Part shown: positions 26,689 through 35,024 of the stretch, piece by piece
How the letters are laid out: every line of letters starts with the position of its first letter
Position numbering within the stretch: the first letter of the stretch is position 1
NCBI GenBank assembly: GCA_021787845.1
Contig: JAJYLH010000037.1
Location: 1 to 57,666 of the forward strand
Reading direction: 5' to 3'
DNA length: 57,666 nt
Source of the DNA: Myxococcales bacterium
GTDB lineage: Bacteria; Myxococcota; Myxococcia; Myxococcales; JAJYLH01
The notes under the pieces: generated by a model
Database searches by the model: none
The model's input: only the letters and a program-made list of their open reading frames with translations
What the model was told of the DNA's origin: nothing
Program-made: the position numbers and the translations under genes

Positions 26689-27450
26689 ATGGCAGCTCGT
26701 CGATCGCACGTTCCCTTTGTTCTCGGAGCTCTTGGCGCCGTCCTGCTCGCGGGGGGTGTCGCCGGATGGCTGTACTTTCACCCGCGCCCACCGGCAGCGG
26801 TGCCGACTCCGGTGACACCGGCACCGCTCCCGCCCCCCGTCGCGGCCGAGCCGGCGCTGCCCGACCGGGCCGCGACCGACGCCCAGGTCCGCCGGCTCTT
26901 CGGGCACCTCTCCCGCCAGGCGGCCTGGCGAGCGTGGCTCCGCCAGGACGATCTCGTCACCCGGATCCTCGCCATCGCCGATGGGCTCGCCCGCGGGGTC
27001 GTTCCCCGCGACGAGCTCGGCGCCTTCGCTCCCCGGCGCCCGTTCGCGGCTCTGGTCCGCCGCGGGCACCTCGTCATCGACCCGCGCAGCTTCCACCGCT
27101 ACGACGCCTTCGCTGATCTGGTAAGCTCCCTCGACGCCCACCGCTGCGTAGCGGCCTACCAGACGCTGCTGCCCATCTTGCGGATCGCGTATCACGTCTT
27201 CGGCTATCCGAAAGCCGACTTCGACGTGACGGTCCACCGGGCGCTGGCCACCATCGAAGAGACGCCGGTGCCGGCGGGCACCCCTCGCCTCCAGGACGCA
27301 GAAGGCGCGCTCTACCGGTTCGCCGATCCCAAGCTGGAGGGGCTTGACGCGGTGCAGAAGCAAATTTTGCGCATGGGTTCCGGCAACCAGCTTCGGATTC
27401 AGGACAAGGCCCGGGAGCTCGACGCCCTCCTCCGAGGACCGAACGGATAG
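26689..27450 (+). CDS. DUF3014 domain protein, membrane-anchored
   Basis: A 253-residue protein of the DUF3014 family, function unknown. An N-terminal transmembrane anchor (VPFVLGALGAVLLAGGVAGW) is followed by a Pro-rich linker (PPAAVPTPVTPAPLPPP) and a soluble, probably periplasmic domain with LPDRAATDAQVRRLFG, LVTRILAIADGLARG and SFHRYDAFADLVSSLD. The ATG at 26689 is selected because AGGAGG lies 6 nt upstream; an earlier in-frame ATG at 26659 has no RBS. A 9-bp repeat array lies about 80 bp upstream. Confidence 0.8.
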   Translation: MAARRSHVPFVLGALGAVLLAGGVAGWLYFHPRPPAAVPTPVTPAPLPPPVAAEPALPDRAATDAQVRRLFGHLSRQAAWRAWLRQDDLVTRILAIADGLARGVVPRDELGAFAPRRPFAALVRRGHLVIDPRSFHRYDAFADLVSSLDAHRCVAAYQTLLPILRIAYHVFGYPKADFDVTVHRALATIEETPVPAGTPRLQDAEGALYRFADPKLEGLDAVQKQILRMGSGNQLRIQDKARELDALLRGPNG

Positions 27451-27957
27451 TGGGAAATGCGCCGTGATTTCCGGGGCTTAGCGAGCACCGGGGAATCCGG
27501 AGAGGTCCTGGCGGAGGCCGGGGTCGAGCGCCCTTTCGACCCGTGATTCCCCTTCCATCCGTCGCCTTTGTCCGCTCGACGGCGGCGCTGGACACATGAT
27601 CGCTTCGGACAGGCCGCCGGTTCGCGCAACGCAAAAATCGACGTTGCGCGGGAAAGCGTCGCGCAACAATAGCGCCAGCCGCCAGGAGCCGCGGGTTCTT
27701 GCTTGTCGGCGCAGTTTCCACCCGTTTTCGCGCCGCGCCCCACCCATTCTGGAGCTGCCTGGTCGTGATTCCGGGAACCACGACGCGCAAGGTTTGCGTC
27801 CGTCCGAGGGTCCGGATCGCCGGCGGCTCCTCCGCCGGAAGCCTTTCTGACGGCCTCGGACCGATTTTCGTTCTCGATCCGACGGCAGGCACGCCCTCTG
27901 CACACCGCGCCCGGGGGTCTTTTTCTCGGTCGGCGCGGCTTATCCGCGGAGGGCAAC
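27451..27957. other. 507-bp intergenic region upstream of the cytochrome gene
   Basis: No convincing gene is present. Its notable feature is the GCGCAAC inverted repeat at 27623-27667. The region must hold the promoter of the nonahaem lipoprotein gene, but I cannot assign -35/-10 or -24/-12 elements with confidence. Confidence 0.5.
27623..27667. promoter_or_regulatory. CGCGCAACG inverted repeat plus a third half-site
   Basis: CGCGCAACG (27623-27631) and CGTTGCGCG (27642-27650) form a perfect 9-bp inverted repeat with a 10-bp A-rich spacer. A third direct copy, CGCGCAAC, follows at 27660-27667. The half-sites are one to two helical turns apart, as in a dimeric regulator's operator. It lies about 300 bp upstream of the cytochrome gene. 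The role as operator is inference. Confidence 0.45.
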
Positions 27958-30849
27958 ATGAGCACAAGAAGTTGGAGCACGGCGGCAGCAGTCATCCTGC
28001 TGCTCGGGGGCATCGCCTGCACAGGAGCGCAGGGGCCCAAGGGCGACACCGGACCGGCGGGACCGCAAGGCGCGACAGGCGCTCAGGGCCCCGCTGGCCA
28101 GAACGGGCAGGACGGTCAACCCGGGCAGAACGGGCAGAACGGCAAGGACGCGGTCACCACCGGCACCATCGCCGGCACGGTGACCGACGCGGTGAGCCAT
28201 GCGGCGCTCTCGGGCGTCACGGTCACGCTGCAAGACACCACCGGCACGAGCCTCGGCGTCACGGCCACCACCGACGCCACCGGCGCCTACACCCTGACCG
28301 CGCCCATGGGCACGGCGCAGGTCGCGTTCACCGCGCAGTACTATACCTCGCCCACCCCGACGGTGGTCGGCGTGGTCGCCGGCAAGACGGTGACGATCAA
28401 CGCCGCCCTGAGCCAGTCCAAGACCGGCGCGCCCAGCGTCACTCTCTCCCTCCCGGCTCCGGGCGACGACTTCGGTTACGGCGCGACCACCACCGTCAGC
28501 GCCACCGTGACGGCGGATCCCGACGGCGACAGCCTCACCTACACGTGGAAGGGCGCCACCGTCGACTCCAGCGACTCGACCAAGGCCGCCCTCACCTTTC
28601 CGACGATCGACCAGGCGATGGCGGCGAACACTCCGGACCCGAGCAACACGGTCCCGGACCTGATCAGCGGCTACAACTACAAGGCGGGTCGGTTCGGCAT
28701 CCTCCCGGTGATGAGCGACACCCGCGGCACCGTCAGCGCCAGCCTCACCCTCGACGACGGCCATGGGCAGAAGGTCACCGCCAGCATCAGCGCCGACGCC
28801 GCGAGCATCCTCACCGGCGACCGCAACGTCGCCGTCGGAACCCGCGTCTACATGAACGCCGGACACGACGGAGCCACCACCTGGCACATCACTTCGACGA
28901 CCGATTCGAGCGCGGCGCTCGACGCAGGCTCCTGCGGTGGCGACCTGACCAACTGCCGCACCCCGTCGTTCGTCGCCACCAACATCGGCAAGTACACGGT
29001 GACCGAGGGCTCGAACTCCATCGACATCTACGTCGGCGACTGGGCCGGCGCGATCAGCGGCGTCGGCGCGGCCGGCGGCGAATCTGTGGCCGTCGACTCG
29101 ACCTGCACCGACTGCCACGACGATACCCAGGCCCACGACAACTTCACGCCCTGGACGGGCACCGGCCACGCCGAGATGTTCGCGAAGGACCTGGACGGCC
29201 TGAACTCCAGCCACGCGAGCCCCGGTTGCTACGCCTGCCACACCGTCGGCTACGACGTTGGCGTCAACAACCACGGCTTCGACGACGTCCTGGCCACGAG
29301 CGACTGGCAGTTCCCGACCACCCTCCAGGCTGGCAACTGGCAGGCGATGGTGACCGCCGCGCCGCAGCTCGCTCGGCTCGCCAACATCCAGTGCGAGAAC
29401 TGCCACGGACCGAACGGCAACGGCCAGTCTGGCAACCTCACCGGCGCTCCGGCCCACAAGTTGACCGGCGCGTTGAACAGCGCTACCGCTCCCAACGACT
29501 CGCTCACCGACGAGATCAACTCGCCGCGCATCTCGTTCAGCGCCGAAGTCTGCGGCACCTGCCACGCCGGCGCGACGCACCATCACAACTACTCGGCATG
29601 GAATACGTACCAGCCGGGCGGCAAGAGCAACGGCGCCTACTCGCACTCGAACCGCACCCCGGCGGAGACCTTCGGCGTCAGCATGAAGCAGCACTGCGGC
29701 CGCTGCCACACCGCCCAGGGCTACATGGCCTACCAGAACAACCTCGTCGCGGGCATTCCGGGCCAGCTCTACGCGGCGGGCGCGAATCCTCCGCCCGCGA
29801 ACCTGACCGCTGCCAATGCGCAGCCGGTCACCTGCATCGTCTGCCACGACGCGCACAGCGACGCGTTCCCCAACCAGCTCCGCCAGTACGACGACACGGA
29901 CCTGCTTCCGAGCGGGTTCGAGGTCACCGGCGCCGGCAAGGGCGCGGTGTGCATGACCTGCCACAACAGCCGCAACGGCATGCAGACGGGCAGCGAGACC
30001 GCGACCTACCTGCACGAGGACAGCGAGAGCTACAACAGCGGCAATCCGCTCGATTACTCGGCACCGCACCAGGCCTGCCAGACAGACGTCTTCGCGGGCG
30101 AGAACGCCTACTTCCTGGGCAATTCGCTGCCGATGATCTCCAAACACGCGGCCGTCGAGGACACCTGCGTCGGCTGCCACATGACCAACAACCCGGCCAC
30201 CAAGGCGGAGGGCACGGACGCCAGCCACAACTACTGGATCAGCGACGCCGAGGTCGGCTCGCTCTGCCAGAGCTGCCACGGCAGCGCGGGCGACGTCGAC
30301 GGCAAGGCGATCCAAGCCTCCGTCGAGACCCTGCTCGACCAGTTGGGGACCAAGCTGGGCGCCGCGGTCGTGGATGCGGCCAACAACTCGGCCAACGGCA
30401 TCACCGTCACCGCGTACGACGACGCGACGACCGATGCGACCGGCGCCAGCCGGACGCCGACGGGCGACTACTCGACAACGATGTCCCTCGCGGCCGTGGC
30501 CAGCGGCAACCTGCTCGCCTCGGCGACGATCGAGGAGATCCACGGGCAGATCGGGTTCGAGCTGACCTTCACGAACCCCGTGGACAACATCCAGCTCGTG
30601 GACAGCCACGGCAACAACGTGGGCAGCCCGATTTCGCTCAAGAGCTTCGGGGTCCAGCTCGGCGCGCTCAAGGACGGCTCGGGCTCGCCGGCGCCGCTGT
30701 TCGGCCTCGACGGAACCCTGGTCCGCGGCGGATGGAACTACTTCCTCATCGAGGGCGATCAGAGCAAGGGCATCCACAACCCGACGTTCGTCCGGGACGT
30801 GCTCAACAGCTCGCTCGCTCAGGACTACGCCCTGCCGCACGCGACCTAG
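27958..30849 (+). CDS. Collagen-repeat nonahaem c-type cytochrome lipoprotein
   Basis: A 963-residue predicted lipoprotein. The signal sequence ends near Cys21 (GGIAC, a weak lipobox). Residues 26-64 are 13 collagen-like G-X-Y triplets (GPKGDTGPAGPQGATGAQ...). A carboxypeptidase-regulatory-like beta domain (GTIAGTVTDAVSHAALSGVT) and a PKD/Ig-like region follow. Between residues 383 and about 774 there are nine CXXCH haem-binding motifs: CTDCH, CYACH, CENCH, CGTCH, CGRCH, CIVCH, CMTCH, CVGCH and CQSCH. The C-terminal ~190 residues are haem-free and beta-rich. The likely role is periplasmic or outer-surface electron transfer. GGAGGG precedes the ATG. No cytochrome maturation genes are nearby. 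Confidence 0.92.
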   Translation: MSTRSWSTAAAVILLLGGIACTGAQGPKGDTGPAGPQGATGAQGPAGQNGQDGQPGQNGQNGKDAVTTGTIAGTVTDAVSHAALSGVTVTLQDTTGTSLGVTATTDATGAYTLTAPMGTAQVAFTAQYYTSPTPTVVGVVAGKTVTINAALSQSKTGAPSVTLSLPAPGDDFGYGATTTVSATVTADPDGDSLTYTWKGATVDSSDSTKAALTFPTIDQAMAANTPDPSNTVPDLISGYNYKAGRFGILPVMSDTRGTVSASLTLDDGHGQKVTASISADAASILTGDRNVAVGTRVYMNAGHDGATTWHITSTTDSSAALDAGSCGGDLTNCRTPSFVATNIGKYTVTEGSNSIDIYVGDWAGAISGVGAAGGESVAVDSTCTDCHDDTQAHDNFTPWTGTGHAEMFAKDLDGLNSSHASPGCYACHTVGYDVGVNNHGFDDVLATSDWQFPTTLQAGNWQAMVTAAPQLARLANIQCENCHGPNGNGQSGNLTGAPAHKLTGALNSATAPNDSLTDEINSPRISFSAEVCGTCHAGATHHHNYSAWNTYQPGGKSNGAYSHSNRTPAETFGVSMKQHCGRCHTAQGYMAYQNNLVAGIPGQLYAAGANPPPANLTAANAQPVTCIVCHDAHSDAFPNQLRQYDDTDLLPSGFEVTGAGKGAVCMTCHNSRNGMQTGSETATYLHEDSESYNSGNPLDYSAPHQACQTDVFAGENAYFLGNSLPMISKHAAVEDTCVGCHMTNNPATKAEGTDASHNYWISDAEVGSLCQSCHGSAGDVDGKAIQASVETLLDQLGTKLGAAVVDAANNSANGITVTAYDDATTDATGASRTPTGDYSTTMSLAAVASGNLLASATIEEIHGQIGFELTFTNPVDNIQLVDSHGNNVGSPISLKSFGVQLGALKDGSGSPAPLFGLDGTLVRGGWNYFLIEGDQSKGIHNPTFVRDVLNSSLAQDYALPHAT

Positions 30850-30963
30850 CGCTCACGTCTGTTCGGCAAGGACGACGGGCCGTCGGAGCGCGAAGCTCCG
30901 GCGGCTCGCCGCGCTTCGGGGGTGACCGCCGGCGCGCGACCCGTCGAGACGCAGCCCATCGCC

Positions 30964-30999
30964 GATGGGACCGATCGGTCGGATCGGACGGATCGGTGG
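30964..30999. repeat. 9-bp repeat array, GATCSGWCS family, 4 units
   Basis: Four consecutive units (GATGGGACC, GATCGGTCG, GATCGGACG, GATCGGTGG) lie about 115 bp past the cytochrome stop, between convergent genes and 80 bp before a palindromic element of the GGAGCCGG family. Confidence 0.8.
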
Positions 31000-31079
31000 A
31001 TTTCGCGCTCTTCGTCGAAAGAGGGGAGAGCCGCGAGGGGGAGCGCCGGCCCGGAAGCGCCGGCAGTATCCGATTTCGG

Positions 31080-31194
31080 GGAGCCGGGCACGGGAATGTC
31101 CGGATAGAGCAGTGCCTTCGCGCTGCGCCGCAAGCAGGCTGTCGCCACGCATCGTCGTGCCGTGCCATGTCCGGGCACTCCCGTGCCCGGCTCC
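31080..31194. repeat. Palindromic element with GGAGCCGGGCACGGGA ends
   Basis: Bases 31080-31104 and 31170-31194 are inverted repeats with two mismatches, both tolerated as G-U in RNA. The arm sequence is related to the elements at 10269-10444 and 53353-53510. It lies between the convergent cytochrome and feoA-like genes. The rest of 30850-31297 holds the 9-bp array and no gene. Confidence 0.65.
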
Positions 31195-31297
31195 TTTCGC
31201 TTCCGCGGATTCGACGAAGAGCCGGATCTTGCCCCGACGCGGCCGGTGTCAGCTCGCTCGCGGCGCCAGCCCTTCGGCCAGCCCACGGCCGATGGGC

Positions 31298-31594
31298 TCA
31301 TCCTGCTTTCTCGACCACGATTTTCGCCGCCAGCCGCCGGTCCAGCGCGAACTCCCCGCCCGACCTCGTCCGCACGTGCAACGGCCCCCCAAAGGCCGCC
31401 CGCCGCAACACCAGGAGCCGCTCGCCCTCGAAGATGCCCACCGCCCGGACCCAGTCCAGCTCCGCTTCCTCTAGGCGCAAGGCCTTCACCTGGGCGTCCA
31501 GATCCACGTCGAGCTCATCCAGGGTCAAGAGCCCCACCCCGGCCGCTTCTGGTCGAGCCCCCGACATCCTCGCGTCACGAAACATGCTGGCCAC
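31298..31594 (-). CDS. FeoA-domain protein (stand-alone)
   Basis: A 98-residue protein whose last ~75 residues match the SH3-like FeoA fold: LTLDELDV, LRLEEAELDWVRAVGIFEGE, VLRRAAFGGPLHVRT and AAKIVVEK. FeoA acts with the ferrous-iron transporter FeoB, but no feoB is adjacent. The start is uncertain: GTG 31594, ATG 31585 and ATG 31567 are all possible and none has a good Shine-Dalgarno. It lies downstream of lysA on the same strand, separated by 263 bp containing an inverted repeat. Confidence 0.75.
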   Translation of the reverse strand: MASMFRDARMSGARPEAAGVGLLTLDELDVDLDAQVKALRLEEAELDWVRAVGIFEGERLLVLRRAAFGGPLHVRTRSGGEFALDRRLAAKIVVEKAG

Positions 31595-31718
31595 CGCTGG
31601 AGCGTGATTTTGCGACTCACTCTCAGAAGCGAGGTCTACCCCCGTTCGCCCTCGGTGTCAAGCGGCGGTCGAAGCGTCTGGCGCATCGGCTCCCCGGCGC
31701 CGCGCGTCCCCTGGGGGC

Positions 31719-31842
31719 GGGTCCTCTTTTTTCGCGCGATTTCCTGGGCCAGCACTATGCTGCATGAGCGCGCCAGCATCGGCCGCGCCATGCACCAAAG
31801 TGCCGATCGCGATCGGACGCGCGAAAAAGAGCGCCCGGACCC
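31719..31842. repeat. Inverted repeat with TCTTTTTTCGCGCG arms between lysA and the feoA-like gene
   Basis: GGGTCCTCTTTTTTCGCGCG (31719-31738) is matched by CGCGCGAAAAAGA (31818-31830) and GGACCC (31837-31842), with a 6-nt insertion in one arm. The interior contains GC-rich partial palindromes. It could end the argH-lptM-lysA transcript, or be a small mobile-type repeat. Confidence 0.5.
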
Positions 31843-31857
31843 CGGCGGGACCTCAGG

Positions 31858-33099
31858 CTACGGACGCTCGCCGCGGACGAGGTCCCGATAGCTCTCGCGC
31901 TCGCGCACGATGCGGAAGCGGTCGCCGTCGACCAGCACCTCGGGCGGCCTCGGGCGCGAGTTGTAGTTCGAGGCCATCGAGAAGCCGTACGCGCCGGCGG
32001 AGTGGATGACGACGAGCTCGCCGGCCTCGACGGCCGGCAGCTCCCGATCCTGAGCGAGAAAATCGCCGCTCTCACAGACGGGGCCGACGACGTCGACGGT
32101 CTCGCGGCGCCGGCGCGGACGCTGGACGGGAGCGATTTCGTGGTACGCGCCGTAGAGCGCGGGCCGGAGGAGGTCGTTCATCGCGGCGTCGGTGACGACG
32201 AAGCGCTTCTCGTCGGCGTCCTTGCGGAAGAGGACGCGGGTGAGGAGCACCGCGGCGTTGCCGGCGAGCACGCGGCCGGGTTCGAGCAGGAGGGTCAGGT
32301 CGAGGCCTTCGAGCGCGTCGCAAAGGGCGCGGCCGTAGGTCATCGGGAGCGGCGGTCGTTCGTCGCGGTAGCTGATGCCCAGGCCACCACCGAGGTCGAG
32401 GTAGCGCAAGGCGGCGCCGTCGTCGACGAGCTCGTCGATGAGCGAGCGCAGCTCCCGGACCGCCTCGACGAACGGCGCGACCTCGATGAGCTGGGAGCCG
32501 ACGTGGCAGTCGAGGCCGACGACGTCGAGATGCGGGAGGGCTCTCGCCAACCGGTAGGCCTCCCGGGCTCGCGAGCGGGGGATGCCGAACTTCGACCGCT
32601 TGAGCCCAGTGGCGATGTACGGGTGGGTCCGGGGATCGACATCGGGGTTGATCCGGAGGCTGACCGGTGCCCGGCGGCGCTTCTGGCCGGCGATGCGATC
32701 GAGCAGGCGGAGCTCGGCCTCGCTCTCGACGTTGAAGAGCAGGATGCCAGCGTCGAGGGCTTCGGCCATTTCCCGAGCGGTCTTGCCGACGCCGCTGAAC
32801 ACGACGGATTTCGGATCCGCTCCCGCTTCGAGGGTGCGGTACAGCTCGCCACCGGAAACGATGTCGAATCCGAGCCCTTCTTCCCTCAGGAGCGAGAGGA
32901 TGGCGAGGTTCGAGCAGGCCTTGACCGAGAAGCAGACGAGATGCTCGCGGCCCGCGAAGGGCGCGCGCATCACCCGGGCGTGCCGGCGCAGGGTGGCGGT
33001 CGAGTAGACATACGCCGGGGTGCCGGCCTGGGCGGCGATGGCCTCGAGCGGAACATCCTCGCAATAGAGCTCGCCCGCGCGGCGGCGAAAGTGGTTCAC
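31858..33099 (-). CDS. lysA: Diaminopimelate decarboxylase
   Basis: A 413-residue PLP enzyme of fold type III that converts meso-diaminopimelate to lysine. Visible motifs are the PLP lysine in [15 protein letters not shown], the phosphate-binding [18 protein letters not shown], the [12 protein letters not shown] segment with the catalytic Cys, and the terminal [20 protein letters not shown]. The start is GTG 33099, giving [16 protein letters not shown]; it overlaps the stop of the lptM-like gene by 4 bp (GTGA, 33096-33099). It is the last gene of the argH-lptM-lysA operon; dapA/dapB do not follow. Confidence 0.96.
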   Translation of the reverse strand: MNHFRRRAGELYCEDVPLEAIAAQAGTPAYVYSTATLRRHARVMRAPFAGREHLVCFSVKACSNLAILSLLREEGLGFDIVSGGELYRTLEAGADPKSVVFSGVGKTAREMAEALDAGILLFNVESEAELRLLDRIAGQKRRRAPVSLRINPDVDPRTHPYIATGLKRSKFGIPRSRAREAYRLARALPHLDVVGLDCHVGSQLIEVAPFVEAVRELRSLIDELVDDGAALRYLDLGGGLGISYRDERPPLPMTYGRALCDALEGLDLTLLLEPGRVLAGNAAVLLTRVLFRKDADEKRFVVTDAAMNDLLRPALYGAYHEIAPVQRPRRRRETVDVVGPVCESGDFLAQDRELPAVEAGELVVIHSAGAYGFSMASNYNSRPRPPEVLVDGDRFRIVRERESYRDLVRGERP

Positions 33100-33296
33100 G
33101 GCGGGCCCGCCGATGGCGACCGGCTGGGGTTCGGCTGAGTGAAACCGCCGTCGCCTGGCGCAGGCGTCCCGGCATCCGGGGACGCGGGCAGCTCCGCCTT
33201 CGGGTTGGGCTGCAAGGGCGGCTCCGGCGGGCCGCGAATGCCGCAGGCGACCGCCGCCAGCATGCCTGCGAGCAAGAGCGCGAGCGCCCACCTCAA
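33096..33296 (-). CDS. lptM: Small LptM-like lipoprotein (TTG start)
   Basis: A 66-residue lipoprotein in the gap between argH and lysA. The signal peptide ([18 protein letters not shown], Leu1 read as Met) ends at Cys18, followed by [12 protein letters not shown], which matches the CGxKGPLYxP start of LptM/YifL proteins that assist LPS translocon maturation. A Pro-rich tail follows. The TTG start at 33296 has a strong GAGGAGG 5 nt upstream and overlaps the argH stop (TTGA); the gene's stop overlaps the lysA start (GTGA). The position before lysA is known for lptM-like genes in other proteobacteria. The length (66 residues) suits the family. Confidence 0.7.
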   Translation of the reverse strand: MRWALALLLAGMLAAVACGIRGPPEPPLQPNPKAELPASPDAGTPAPGDGGFTQPNPSRSPSAGPP

Positions 33297-34768
33297 CGCG
33301 GCCTCCTCGGCTTCACCCGCCGCACCAGGTTCAGCTCCTTTTCCCAGCGCGACAGCTCGGCGGCGACTCGGCTGGGCGCGGGGCCTCCGACGACGTCGCG
33401 GCGGCGGAGCGAATCGCGCGCGTCGAGGCGGGCGCGGGCGCTCTCGTCGAACTTCGGGTGCAGCGCCTTGAGCTCTTCTTCGCTCAAATCGGCGGGCTTG
33501 CGCCCGGTGCGCAGGCATTCCTGGACGAGGGCGCCGACCGCGCGGTGCGCCTCGCGAAACGGCACGCCGGCCTCGACCAGCCAGTCGGCGAGGTCGGTGG
33601 AGAAGAGAAAGCCGTCGCTGACCGCCGCGAGCATCCGGTCGGTGCGCACGCGCAGGGTCAGGACGACGCCGGCCATCACGTCGAAGGCGTCGGCGGTGGA
33701 ATCGACCGCGTCGAAGAGCGGCTCCTTGTCCTCCTGCAAGTCCTTGTCGTAGGCGAGCGGCAACCCTTTGACCGTGGTCAGCAGCGAGACCAGGTCGCCC
33801 ACCACGCGGCCGGCCTTGGCGCGAGCGAGCTCGGCGGCGTCGGGGTTGCGCTTGTGGGGCATGATCGAGCTGCCGGTGCAATAGGCGTCGGAGAGCTCGA
33901 CGAACTGGAACTCGGCCGCCGACCAGAGCACCAGCTCTTCCGCCAGGCGGGAGAGCTGCACCATGGCGATAGCGCAGGCGCTCAGCATCTCGAGCGGCGC
34001 GTCGCGGGAAGCGACCGCGTCGATGGAGTTGCGGGTGACGCGGCCAAAGCCCAGCTCTCGCGCCACCCGTTCGCGGTCGATGGGAAACGGGGTCGCGGCC
34101 AAGGCGCCGGCGCCCAGGGGGCATTCGTCCGCGCGCGCGCGGGCCGACTCGAGCCGGCCCAAGTCGCGCGAGAACGACTCGACGTAGGCGAGCAGGTGGT
34201 GCGCGAAGAGCATCGGCTGCGCGCGCTGGAGGTGGGTGTAGCCGGGCAGGAGCGCGCCCTCGTGCGCGCGCGCCTTGGTGACGAGCGCCTTCATCAGCCC
34301 GCGGACGCTGGTCGAAAGCCGCGGCACCGCCTCCTGGGTGAGGTAGAGCTTCAGGTCGGTCGCGACCTGATCGTTGCGCGACCGCGCGGTGTGCAGCCGC
34401 CCTGCCGCTCCCCCGATGCGCTTCTGCAGAGCGCGTTCGACGTGGGTGTGGATGTCCTCCAGGTCGAGGTTCCACTCCATCTCGCCGCGGTCGATCTGCT
34501 TCTCGACCTCGGCCAGGCCCCGGTCGATCGCCTCGGCGTCGGCGGCGCTGATGATGCCCCGCGCGCCGAGCATCCGCGCGTGCGCCCGGGACGCGCGCAC
34601 GTCGTGGCGATAGAGGCGGCGGTCGACGTCGATGGAGGCGTTGAACCGGACGAGCAGCGGGTCGGCCGCGCCCGCCAGGGCCGCCCGAGAGACGGCACCG
34701 GTCTCGGGCGCCGGCTTCGCCGCCGCTCGCCGCGCCCCCCGCTGGGCGGTGCTCTTCGATTTCGCCAC
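33293..34768 (-). CDS. argH: Argininosuccinate lyase
   Basis: A 491-residue enzyme for the last step of arginine synthesis, splitting argininosuccinate into arginine and fumarate. Family motifs are [31 protein letters not shown] and the signature [12 protein letters not shown]. The first ~25 residues form a basic, Ala-rich extension ([20 protein letters not shown]), and the usual N-terminal WGGRF is absent. The start is GTG 34768, backed by GGAGGGG. Its stop overlaps the TTG of the lptM-like gene, so the three genes argH-lptM-lysA form one unit. It is divergent from the giant repeat lipoprotein gene. Confidence 0.96.
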   Translation of the reverse strand: MAKSKSTAQRGARRAAAKPAPETGAVSRAALAGAADPLLVRFNASIDVDRRLYRHDVRASRAHARMLGARGIISAADAEAIDRGLAEVEKQIDRGEMEWNLDLEDIHTHVERALQKRIGGAAGRLHTARSRNDQVATDLKLYLTQEAVPRLSTSVRGLMKALVTKARAHEGALLPGYTHLQRAQPMLFAHHLLAYVESFSRDLGRLESARARADECPLGAGALAATPFPIDRERVARELGFGRVTRNSIDAVASRDAPLEMLSACAIAMVQLSRLAEELVLWSAAEFQFVELSDAYCTGSSIMPHKRNPDAAELARAKAGRVVGDLVSLLTTVKGLPLAYDKDLQEDKEPLFDAVDSTADAFDVMAGVVLTLRVRTDRMLAAVSDGFLFSTDLADWLVEAGVPFREAHRAVGALVQECLRTGRKPADLSEEELKALHPKFDESARARLDARDSLRRRDVVGGPAPSRVAAELSRWEKELNLVRRVKPRRPR

Positions 34769-35024
34769 GACCCCTCCGGCGCAAAGAACGCGGCCGCGTA
34801 TCGCATCTGACCCCGTCGATGCAAGGATCGGCCGCCACGCGGCCTGCCGGACGCCTCCGACCGCACCCGAGCGCGCGGCTCTGTCGCGACACCGCGGGCG
34901 GCGCCGTCCACCGGCGCGTCGCCGCGCTCATCGGGGTCTTCCCGACGGCCTTGTGACCGCCCTCACAGACGTTGGCGGGGGCGATACCCTTGGATCGACC
35001 TCTCAAACTCGACGGAGCGGGCCG

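Noticed and set aside
27940-30840. 966-codon minus-strand frame
   Set aside because: It is fully antisense to the nonahaem cytochrome gene, whose CXXCH motifs prove the plus frame.
31740-31775. Sigma-54-like GG-N10-GC element
   Set aside because: The plus-strand match (GG...GC) leads to no gene in that direction and does not fit the rest of the -24/-12 consensus.
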